Assembly: GCF_014696105.1 (NCBI RefSeq)
Contig: NZ_JACJPO010000058.1
Location: 43,250-107,249, forward strand
Direction of reading: 5' to 3'
DNA: 64,000 nt
DNA from: Microcoleus sp. FACHB-1515
Lineage (GTDB): Bacteria; Cyanobacteriota; Cyanobacteriia; Elainellales; Elainellaceae
Below the pieces are notes generated by a model. The model was not told the DNA's origin and did no database searches. It saw only the letters and a list, made by a program, of their open reading frames with translations. Every line of letters starts with the position of its first letter. Position 1 is the stretch's first letter. Position numbers and translations under genes: made by a program. Below are positions 26,319-34,268 of the stretch, in pieces.

Positions 26319-28883
26319 ATGCCCTACCCTACCAAAGTTGTTGAGATTGAACTGAGTCAGTCCATTCCGACGCTGACTGACCTAAACGGCTATCGAGCAG
26401 TGCAGGCACTCGTGCGGTTGCACGGTGTACCGATCGCTTCGGTAAATGCACCAATCGAGCAGGACACTTGTTCTGCCCACACGCTGAGCAGGTTAATTCT
26501 TGACCAGCATCACGACGCAATCACCCGCCAGCTATTGCACAATGGTCTAGCTGCTGGCCTGCTTCCTCCGCTGAAGCTTGAAGCGCTGCTGGAACTGACA
26601 CCACCCGCTCGCACCAATTGGCCGCTGATAACGGTAGCGGTTTGTTGGGGCGATCGCACAATTGAGCTAAGCCGCTGTTTGAGCGCGATCGTTCAGCTTG
26701 ACTACCCCAATCTCGACCTGCTGGTGGTGGATTATGCCTCTCCTGAACCAGCCCCCCACTTGGTCAAACCGTATTCCACCGTTCGCTACCTGCACGAATC
26801 AAGCCTTAGCTGGGTTAACGCTCGCGATCGCGCCCTGGCCATCGCCAAAGGCGAGATTGTTGCTTTTCCCAGCAGCGATGCCCAAGTCGAGCGTGGCTGG
26901 TTAAACGCGATCGCCGATGGCTTTGCCAGCAACCCCAAGATCATGGCTGTCACAGGGCTTGTTATGCCTGCCGAACTAGAAACCGATGCCCAATGGTATG
27001 AGCAATCCAGCACAGCACAAGGCTTTAAACCACGCTGCGTAGACAGTCGAGATTTTGGGCAGTATTTGCCAGTGCAAGCAGACAGCTCGCTCGCTAATAT
27101 TGCCTATCGGCGCAGCCTATTCGCGCAGCTTAGCGGTTTTGCAAACGTGGACGGCGGCGATCTCGAACTCATTCGTCGGATTGTGCAGCAAGGCTATCTG
27201 TGCGTTTATGAACCGCAAGCGATCGTGCGGCAGTGCCCACCCCGCAGTCCTGAGCAGTTGCGCGATCGCCTCTTCCAGCGTGGCAAGCTGGCTGTTTCAC
27301 AAATCACGAGTGGGGCAGACGGCAGCCAGTCGCGATCGCTTCTGGTGAGTCTGGTGAAACTGTTTTACTGGCATCTGTGGCGACTGGTGCGATCGACGAT
27401 TCACCCCACAGTTTTGCCCCGCGATTTCATCTGGGCAGAACTGCGGGGCAGCTTGACTGGCCTAATGTCGTTTGTGCGTCGCTCGGCTACAGACACGACG
27501 CAACCGCTGCTCGGCACTACCGTTGCTGCACCAGCGTCCCAAGGTCATCGCTGCACGCCCACCAAGCGGATTGCTATTCGCTCGATCGAACTGGCTCAGC
27601 CGCTCGCACCGCTCGATGACCTTTCGGACTATGAGTCCGTTCAGCTTTATTTCACCTGGAAAAACGCGCCGATCGCGCAGGCAATCCGGCCAACTCAGCC
27701 AGCCCTAACGCTTGACCAATTGCGATCGGCGATCGTTGAAGCAGTCGGATTGCGTCTGCTTGACCTCGATCGAAGCGAGAGTGATGCTGTCTTAGCTGCT
27801 CGCGTTCTGTCAATCTTGCGCGATCGCTGGAGCGCACCGAATACACCTGCGGTTCTACCCCCAGAGATTGCTGTCTCGATCGTTGTAGGAACTTGCGATC
27901 GCCCAGACATGCTGCGCCAATGTTTAGCGAGCCTCACCGCTCAGCAGTCGCCGCGATCGATCGAAATCATTGTGGTAGACAACCGCCCAGAGTCCGGCTT
28001 GACGCCGCCAATTGTCGCTGAATTTCCCGGTGTTGTGCTGTGCTGCGAAGGGCGAGCGGGAGTTGCTTACGCTCGCAATGCTGGAATTGTGCAAAGTCAA
28101 GGCGAAATCATTGTCACAGTTGATGATGATGTGGTTGTTCCTCCAGACTGGCTCGAAAAGCTGATTGCGCCCTTTACTCGTGTGGATGTGCTGGCAGTAA
28201 CAGGAAATGTACTGCCGATCGAACTCGATACGCCTGCACAATGCTTGTTTGAGCAGTATGGTAACGGCGGCCTAGGACGCGGATTTGCACGATTTGAGGC
28301 CGATCGCCAATGGTTTGTGCAGTCATTTCCCTTTGCTGTTCCAACCTGGGAATTGGGCGCGACGGCTAATTCTGCGTTTCGCGCCGCTATCTTTCACGAT
28401 CCGGCGATTGGCCTGATGGACGAGGCACTAGGTCCCGGAATGCCATCGGGCGTTGGGGAAGACATTTACCTGTTTTATAAAATCCTCAAAGCCGGAGCGA
28501 CCATCATTTACGAGCCAACTGCCTGTGTGTGGCATCAGCACCGCCGCGATCGAGCAGCACTGGCTCGGCAGCTTTATGGCTACAGCAAAGGCATTGTGTC
28601 CTACCATCTCACAACGCTGTTAAACGACGGCGATTGGCGGGCACTCTTAACCCTGTTCGTTGGCCTGCCGCTGTACTACACCAAGCGAATCGTCCTCCGC
28701 CTCTTGGGACAAACCAGCTATCCGCTTTCGCTGCTGCTGACGGAAATTCGAGGAAATCTTGTAGGTGCTTGGGCACTTTGGAAGTCGCATCAGCGAGTTC
28801 GACAGCAAGGCCGCAGCACTCCTTATCTTCCACCCAGTCAGCGCTCCTTACCCGCACCAGAACCCGCTTTCTCTTCTCGCTAA
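26319..28883 (+). CDS. Double glycosyltransferase family 2 protein with repeated accessory domain (paralogue A)
   Basis: 854-residue protein built twice from the same pair of modules. An accessory segment of about 70 residues, VVEIELSQSIPTLTDLNGYR..., at about 5-75 recurs as RSIELAQPLAPLDDLSDYE... at about 417-490. Each copy is followed by a GT2 module, about 100-330 and 515-760. The second GT module is complete: VSIVVGTCDRPDMLRQCL, VVDNRPESG and TVDDDVVVPPDW (DxD), GATANSAFRA and a GVGEDIYLFYK catalytic block. In the first module the DxD position reads AFPSSDAQV, so that module may not bind a metal-nucleotide sugar. It is followed after nine bases by its paralogue. Confidence 0.85.
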   Translation: MPYPTKVVEIELSQSIPTLTDLNGYRAVQALVRLHGVPIASVNAPIEQDTCSAHTLSRLILDQHHDAITRQLLHNGLAAGLLPPLKLEALLELTPPARTNWPLITVAVCWGDRTIELSRCLSAIVQLDYPNLDLLVVDYASPEPAPHLVKPYSTVRYLHESSLSWVNARDRALAIAKGEIVAFPSSDAQVERGWLNAIADGFASNPKIMAVTGLVMPAELETDAQWYEQSSTAQGFKPRCVDSRDFGQYLPVQADSSLANIAYRRSLFAQLSGFANVDGGDLELIRRIVQQGYLCVYEPQAIVRQCPPRSPEQLRDRLFQRGKLAVSQITSGADGSQSRSLLVSLVKLFYWHLWRLVRSTIHPTVLPRDFIWAELRGSLTGLMSFVRRSATDTTQPLLGTTVAAPASQGHRCTPTKRIAIRSIELAQPLAPLDDLSDYESVQLYFTWKNAPIAQAIRPTQPALTLDQLRSAIVEAVGLRLLDLDRSESDAVLAARVLSILRDRWSAPNTPAVLPPEIAVSIVVGTCDRPDMLRQCLASLTAQQSPRSIEIIVVDNRPESGLTPPIVAEFPGVVLCCEGRAGVAYARNAGIVQSQGEIIVTVDDDVVVPPDWLEKLIAPFTRVDVLAVTGNVLPIELDTPAQCLFEQYGNGGLGRGFARFEADRQWFVQSFPFAVPTWELGATANSAFRAAIFHDPAIGLMDEALGPGMPSGVGEDIYLFYKILKAGATIIYEPTACVWHQHRRDRAALARQLYGYSKGIVSYHLTTLLNDGDWRALLTLFVGLPLYYTKRIVLRLLGQTSYPLSLLLTEIRGNLVGAWALWKSHQRVRQQGRSTPYLPPSQRSLPAPEPAFSSR

Positions 28884-28892
28884 GCACGCACT

Positions 28893-31451
28893 ATGTTCAG
28901 CCGGATCAAGCCCCTCGACATTGAACTCAGCCAGCCGATTGCAACAATCTCCAACCTGGATGGCTACGACACCTTGCAGGGCTTGGTGAAGTTTCGGGGC
29001 ACGCCGATCGGCAGCATTCAGCTTCCGATTGCAAACGGCTGCTGTCCAGCCGCAATGCTGGCAAAAGCAATTCTCCATCAGTGTTCACGATCGATCGCTC
29101 AACAAAGCGTCTTCGATCGACTCAGCGATCCCAAGACGAACTGGAATGATTCAATGTCAATCATGAATTGGCTCCAGTCGAAAGCTGCACCGCGCTCAAT
29201 GCCGCTTTCCGTTACGGTTGCTCTCTGTCTGGAAGCCGAAAATCCGGCGATTGCTGAATGCCTCACCAGCTTAGAGGCGATCGCGCCAGTCGCCGATGAA
29301 ATCTTGATCGTCGAATCTGCGCCCACAAGTGAGACATTGGCACAACTGCTCGCCTCACGCTATCCCCACTTCCGCTACCTGCAAGCAAGCAGCCTGAACG
29401 CCGCCCGCAATCTCGCAACGTCCACAGCCCAAAGTGACATCGTGGCCTTTACCGCCGCGCATAGCCGTGTTGATGCAAACTGGCTTCATGCAATCGCCAC
29501 GAGCTTCGATCGCAATCCAGACGCGATCGCGCTGACTGGCCTGATTGTCGCAGATCAGCTTAAAACCGAAACGCAAATCATCTTTGAGCAAAACTACAGC
29601 TTCAATCGCGGACTCGATCGCCGCTGGCATCACCTCGGCCAAACGCCGCATTGGACAGATCTCGGCACAATGCAGCTTGGGACAGGACTCAACATGGCCT
29701 TTCGGCGCACCGCGCTAGCGCATCTCGGCGGCTTCGATGAACTGCTTGATGCCTATGGCGGCGAGCTGGATTTATTTTGCCGCGTGCTGCTGTCTGGACA
29801 AACGCTGATTTATGAACCCAGTGCGATCGCCCGCTATCGTCCCTCGCTGATACCAGCCGCACTGCACGAGCAGGCCAAGCGAAACGGCTTCGGCTTTGCC
29901 GCTTATCTCAAGGCCATTTGGCACAAATACCCACAATATCGCCGTCAGATTGTCATTTTGGGCGGCTGGAAGCTAGCGCGATCGCTGCTTGCCCTGCGTC
30001 ACAATCCGCTGATGGCAACGGAACTGCAAAGCGGTTGGCAAGGTTTGGTCAGTGGACGATCGCGCGTTGGCTTACCTGCCAAGCTGCCTGCACCCACCCG
30101 ACTGATCGCGGTGCGCGAAGTAAATCTGTCGGAACCGCTGCCAACCTGGACTGATTTGAGCGAATACGAAGCGGTGCGCGTGTTTGTGATTGCGGCAGGC
30201 TGGCCGATCGGCAGCGTTGATATTCAGCATCGCGGCCAGACTGTGAGTGCCGCACGCTTGCAGCACGCGATCGCCCAAAATCTCACGCTGCCCTTGCTGG
30301 CGATTCCGCATCAACATGATCAGCAGGCAGCTTGGGCGGCGATCGAAACCCAACTGCAACAAGCACTGGTTGTTGAGCCTGCTTCAAAGTCAACCGATAC
30401 TCCGCATACGCTCACACCAGATCTGCCCGTCTCGATCGTTATCACAACCTGCGATCGCCCCAACGATTTACACAACTGCCTGACCCATCTGCTTGCTCAA
30501 CAAACGCAGCGTCCGATCGAAATTGTGGTTGCCGACAACCGCCCACATTCCAATCTGACGCCGCCTGTAATCGCGGAATTTCCCACTGTGAAGCTAGTGC
30601 AGGAAGCGCGTCCGGGAGGGTCTTACGGGCGCAACGCGGCGATCGCGGCGACAACCAGCGAGATCATCGTCACCATCGACGATGACATTACGGTTCCGCC
30701 CGACTGGTTAGAGAAACTGATTGCGCCAATGAATCGATTGGAAGTCGCGATCGTGACCGGAAATGTGCTGCCTCGTGAACTCGAAACGCCTGCTCAAATT
30801 TTGGTGGAACGACTACGCAATGGCCTTAGCCAAGGATTTGTTCCGTTTGAGGCAGATGGTCGCTGGCTCGCCGCTTACGCACACACGACTCCGCCCACAT
30901 GGGAACTTGGCGTTTCTGCCAACGCTGCCTTTCGCGCCAGCATTTTCGCCCATCCACAGATTGGCCTGATGGAAGAAGTCCTTGGCCCTGGTACGCCCAC
31001 CGCAGGTGCAGAAGAAAGCTATTTGATGTACAAAACGCTCAACGCGGGCTACACGATCGTTTATCAGCCGCAAGCTTACGTTTGGCACCGTCATCGCCGC
31101 GAAATGTCAGCGCTTCACCGCCAAATTCACGGCTACATGAAAAGCGCGACCGCATACAATTTAACGCTTTGGCTCAAAGACGGCGATCGACGCGCATTGC
31201 GCCATCAATTTTGGGAACTGCCCAACTACTACGCTCGGCGCATCTATCATCGACTGCGCGGCTGGGACAAAACACCTTGGCTGCTGCTGTGGCAAGAGGT
31301 TTCTGGCTATTTCGCGGGCTACTGGTGCTACTGGCAAAGCTGGCAGCGCGTACAGCGGCAAGGCCGTAGCGATCGATACATTCCCGTCTCCGAGCGAGCG
31401 ATCGCGTCTTCTCATCCTCAATCTGAAGTTGTAAAAGCACATGGTAGCTAG
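28893..31451 (+). CDS. Double glycosyltransferase family 2 protein with repeated accessory domain (paralogue B)
   Basis: 852-residue paralogue of the preceding gene with identical architecture. The accessory segments are at about 4-72 (KPLDIELSQPIATISNLDGY) and about 404-470 (REVNLSEPLPTWTDLSEYE). GT2 modules are at about 100-330 and 512-755. The C-terminal module has VSIVITTCDRPNDLHNCL, VADNRPHSN, TIDDDITVPPDW with DxD intact and TAGAEESYLMYK. The N-terminal module has FTAAHSRVD where DxD should be, so it has lost that motif completely. No membrane segments. The last 11 bases overlap the permease gene, indicating translational coupling. Two modules per chain could build a disaccharide, or one may only bind acceptor. 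Confidence 0.85.
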   Translation: MFSRIKPLDIELSQPIATISNLDGYDTLQGLVKFRGTPIGSIQLPIANGCCPAAMLAKAILHQCSRSIAQQSVFDRLSDPKTNWNDSMSIMNWLQSKAAPRSMPLSVTVALCLEAENPAIAECLTSLEAIAPVADEILIVESAPTSETLAQLLASRYPHFRYLQASSLNAARNLATSTAQSDIVAFTAAHSRVDANWLHAIATSFDRNPDAIALTGLIVADQLKTETQIIFEQNYSFNRGLDRRWHHLGQTPHWTDLGTMQLGTGLNMAFRRTALAHLGGFDELLDAYGGELDLFCRVLLSGQTLIYEPSAIARYRPSLIPAALHEQAKRNGFGFAAYLKAIWHKYPQYRRQIVILGGWKLARSLLALRHNPLMATELQSGWQGLVSGRSRVGLPAKLPAPTRLIAVREVNLSEPLPTWTDLSEYEAVRVFVIAAGWPIGSVDIQHRGQTVSAARLQHAIAQNLTLPLLAIPHQHDQQAAWAAIETQLQQALVVEPASKSTDTPHTLTPDLPVSIVITTCDRPNDLHNCLTHLLAQQTQRPIEIVVADNRPHSNLTPPVIAEFPTVKLVQEARPGGSYGRNAAIAATTSEIIVTIDDDITVPPDWLEKLIAPMNRLEVAIVTGNVLPRELETPAQILVERLRNGLSQGFVPFEADGRWLAAYAHTTPPTWELGVSANAAFRASIFAHPQIGLMEEVLGPGTPTAGAEESYLMYKTLNAGYTIVYQPQAYVWHRHRREMSALHRQIHGYMKSATAYNLTLWLKDGDRRALRHQFWELPNYYARRIYHRLRGWDKTPWLLLWQEVSGYFAGYWCYWQSWQRVQRQGRSDRYIPVSERAIASSHPQSEVVKAHGS

Positions 31452-32229
31452 CAGAAAAAGGCGATCGAGCCGACTCATCTACGTTTACGATCTCGTGCGC
31501 GAATTGGTCAGTCGCGATTTGAAATTGCTCTACAAGCGATCGATGCTTGGCATTGCTTGGACGCTGATCAGCCCTTTGCTGCAACTGGCCGTCTTTGCCT
31601 TTGTGTTTCGATCCGTTCTGCGGGTGGACGTGCCCAACTTCGCCTCGTTCGCCTTCAGCGGTCTGCTGATTTGGACTTGGACGCAAACCTCGCTGTTTCA
31701 AGCAACCGGATTAATCACCAACAATCGCCCTTTGATTCGTCAGCCAAGATTTCCGGTTGCCATTCTGCCGATTGTCACCGTCACAACCGGACTGATTCAC
31801 TTTCTGCTGGCGCTGCCCGTTTTGGTCGTCTTTTTGGCAATTGAAGGCGTACATCTCACGCCGATCGTGCTGCTGCTGCCGATTTTGTTCGCCCTTCAGT
31901 TTGTGCTGACGGTCAGCGTGGCCTATCCTTTGGCTGCGCTCAATGTCACCTTTCGCGACACGCAGCACACCTTAGGCGTTTTGCTGCAACTGATGTTCTA
32001 CGTGCTGCCAATTTTCTATGATGTCAGCAATGTGCCGGAACGATTTCGATCGCTCTACCTGATCAATCCGATGGTTTTGCTGCTGGAAGCCTACCGCGAT
32101 ATTTTGCTGCGCGGCGAACTGCCTGACCCGCGATCGCTGCTGAGCTTGGCGATCGTGGCAATTGTACTGCTGCCGATCGGGTATCGCATCTTCAAGCACC
32201 AAAGTCACCGCTTTGTCGAAGAAATCTAG
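31441..32229 (+). CDS. ABC-2 type polysaccharide export permease (Wzm/KpsM-like)
   Basis: 262-residue inner-membrane subunit of an ABC exporter moving a lipid-linked glycan across the plasma membrane. The N-terminal amphipathic RELVSRDLKLLYKRSMLG is the family hallmark. Six hydrophobic segments follow between about residues 40 and 250, and VTFRDTQHTLGVLLQLMFY is the conserved block before helix 5. The motif NPMVLLLEAYRDILLRG is typical of Wzm/RfbA-type permeases. ATG 31441 overlaps the preceding GT gene by 11 bases. The matching ATPase gene starts 19 bases after its stop. Confidence 0.92.
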   Translation: MVASRKRRSSRLIYVYDLVRELVSRDLKLLYKRSMLGIAWTLISPLLQLAVFAFVFRSVLRVDVPNFASFAFSGLLIWTWTQTSLFQATGLITNNRPLIRQPRFPVAILPIVTVTTGLIHFLLALPVLVVFLAIEGVHLTPIVLLLPILFALQFVLTVSVAYPLAALNVTFRDTQHTLGVLLQLMFYVLPIFYDVSNVPERFRSLYLINPMVLLLEAYRDILLRGELPDPRSLLSLAIVAIVLLPIGYRIFKHQSHRFVEEI

Positions 32230-32248
32230 CTTCTACCGCCCAACCACC

Positions 32249-33463
32249 ATGATGCCTGCCGTCACCGTTCAAAACCTTGGAAAACGCTATGCCCGCTACC
32301 ATGCCGATCGCCCCCGGACGATTATGGAAGCGGCTTTGAGCGGCTTAAAACGACTGCGCCCGACTGAAAAGTTTTGGGCGCTGCGCGAGGTCAGCTTCAG
32401 CGTTGAATCTGGACAAATGCTCGGCATCATTGGCAAGAATGGAGCCGGGAAATCGACATTGCTGCAACTGGTCGGCGGCGTTGGTCAGCCGGATGAAGGT
32501 CGTGTCAAGGTGCACGGACGCATCGGCGCACTGCTCGATCTGGGAGCCAGCTTTCATCCAGACCTGTCGGGGCGCGAAAATTTGTTTGTCAGTGCCGTGA
32601 TTGGCGGGCTGACGCGCCGCGAGGCCGCTCGCCGCTTCGATGACATTGTGGAGTTCGCTCAGCTCGAATCGTTCATCGACAACCCCACGCGCACCTACAG
32701 TACCGGAATGCAGATGCGGCTGGCCTTCTCGGTTGCCGTTCACTCAAATCCAGACGTGCTGCTGGTCGATGAATTTCTCTCAGTGGGCGATCAAGCCTTT
32801 CAGTCTAAATGTCTTGATCGCATTGGTCAGTTGCGATCGAACGGCTGCGCGATCGTGTGGATTTCGCACAACGTCAAGCAGGTACAGAACTTTTGCGACA
32901 CTGCTCTGTGGCTCAACCAAGGTCAGATTATGGCGCAGGGCGATCCCACAGAAGTTGTCACTGCCTACAGCGCAAAATTTGATGTGCGTCCGACTGCTCC
33001 GGTGCAGGAGCGCACCGGAGCAGTCGAAATTCGCGGCGTTCGTCTGCTCGATCGACGCGATCGCCCCACTACTGAAATTCAAGTCGGGGATGCGATCGGT
33101 ATTGAAATCGAATATTTCTCGCAAATGCGATCGGACAACAGCATTTTTCTGATCAACATCAGCACCGAAGACGGCCAAATCTACCTCAACACGCACTCAC
33201 AAGCGGCTGGACTCACGCTTCCGCTCGTTCCGGGCAGCAGCAAAATTAAGCTGAATCTGGCACGGCTCGATCTCAGCGGTGGTCAGTATTATGTGAACGT
33301 TGGCATTTTCCCTCCTGATTGGGGTCAGCCCCACGATTATCACTGGCAGCGTTATCCGCTCATCATCCAAGGATTAAATCCAGAGAAAAGTATTCTCCAT
33401 CCACCGCGTCAGTGGGAAACTAATGTGGGCGTTCCACTGTCGATCGAAGGACATCAAGCTTAA
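32249..33463 (+). CDS. ABC polysaccharide export ATPase with C-terminal extension (Wzt-like)
   Basis: 404-residue ATPase partner of the preceding permease. Residues about 5-240 are the nucleotide-binding domain: Walker A GIIGKNGAGKST, signature YSTGMQMRLAF and Walker B VLLVDEFLSVGD, a spelling specific to the KpsT/Wzt branch. Residues about 255-404 form an extra beta-rich domain (VEIRGVRLLDR through SGGQYYVNVGIFPPDW), like the Wzt C-terminal domain that reads the modified end of a finished O-antigen chain. Simple capsule ATPases (KpsT) lack it. ATG 32249 (MMPAV) is preferred over the open frame from 32162, which overlaps the permease. An FkbM methyltransferase follows 17 bases later. Confidence 0.9.
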   Translation: MMPAVTVQNLGKRYARYHADRPRTIMEAALSGLKRLRPTEKFWALREVSFSVESGQMLGIIGKNGAGKSTLLQLVGGVGQPDEGRVKVHGRIGALLDLGASFHPDLSGRENLFVSAVIGGLTRREAARRFDDIVEFAQLESFIDNPTRTYSTGMQMRLAFSVAVHSNPDVLLVDEFLSVGDQAFQSKCLDRIGQLRSNGCAIVWISHNVKQVQNFCDTALWLNQGQIMAQGDPTEVVTAYSAKFDVRPTAPVQERTGAVEIRGVRLLDRRDRPTTEIQVGDAIGIEIEYFSQMRSDNSIFLINISTEDGQIYLNTHSQAAGLTLPLVPGSSKIKLNLARLDLSGGQYYVNVGIFPPDWGQPHDYHWQRYPLIIQGLNPEKSILHPPRQWETNVGVPLSIEGHQA

Positions 33464-33480
33464 CGCTGCCGGAGGCGTTC

Positions 33481-34209
33481 ATGCCCAAGCCGCTCGAATT
33501 TCTGCAAAAGCTGCGCCGCCGTGCGATCGATCGCGATCCCAATCGCTTCCCGCCCCAAACCACCTACTACAACGAGACATTCAACGATCGCTGGATCTGC
33601 GAATATGTCTTTCCCACCAAGCGCAACGGCTATTTTGTCGAAGCGGGAGCCGCCAATGGTCAAGCCGCAAGTAGCTGCTACGTCCTGGAAAAAGAACGAA
33701 GCTGGACGGGCATTTGCATCGAACCGAACGATTTTTTCTTTGCCCAACTGGTGCAAAATCGCCCCAACAGCATCTGTGAAAATGTCTGTCTGAGCGATCG
33801 CCCCGGCACCGTCACCTACATCGCCGGACAAGGCGATCCGGCACAGCCGTATTTCAGCGGAATTCAAGCGCATTTAGAACAGTACAAGCCCGGAAGCGAA
33901 AGCGTGATTGCAGCGGGCGAGGCGATCGAAAAACCAGCGACCACGCTTACTGAACTGCTCAACAAACATGACGCGCCTCGCACAATTGATTATGGCGCTT
34001 TTGATATTGAAGGCAGCGAATATGTTGTTTTGAAGAATTTTGATTTCGAGCAGTATCAATTTTTGGCGCTCAGCCTAGAGTGTGACTACGCGGCCTGGTT
34101 GCAGATTGAGCCACTATTGCAGTCCCATTGCTATCGATCGATTCACAATCCGTTCAATCTTGATAAACCTTGGGAAAGGTATTTCATCCACCAAAGCCTG
34201 AAGCTTTGA
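33481..34209 (+). CDS. FkbM family methyltransferase
   Basis: 242-residue SAM-dependent methyltransferase. NGYFVEAGAANGQAAS at about residues 57-72 is the SAM-binding motif I variant of the FkbM family. TGICIEPNDFFF holds the acidic motif II residue. IDYGAFDIEGSEYVVLKNFDF is the FkbM signature. No signal or membrane segment. It probably O-methylates a sugar. It lies 17 bases after a Wzt-like ATPase with a substrate-reading domain, so a role in capping the glycan chain is plausible. The ATG is preceded by CGGAGG about seven bases upstream, a strong ribosome site. Confidence 0.85.
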   Translation: MPKPLEFLQKLRRRAIDRDPNRFPPQTTYYNETFNDRWICEYVFPTKRNGYFVEAGAANGQAASSCYVLEKERSWTGICIEPNDFFFAQLVQNRPNSICENVCLSDRPGTVTYIAGQGDPAQPYFSGIQAHLEQYKPGSESVIAAGEAIEKPATTLTELLNKHDAPRTIDYGAFDIEGSEYVVLKNFDFEQYQFLALSLECDYAAWLQIEPLLQSHCYRSIHNPFNLDKPWERYFIHQSLKL

Positions 34210-34268
34210 GGATGCCGCTCTTTTGATTCGTACTGCGTTGCTTTTTAGCTTGTAGGAATACGACCAGC

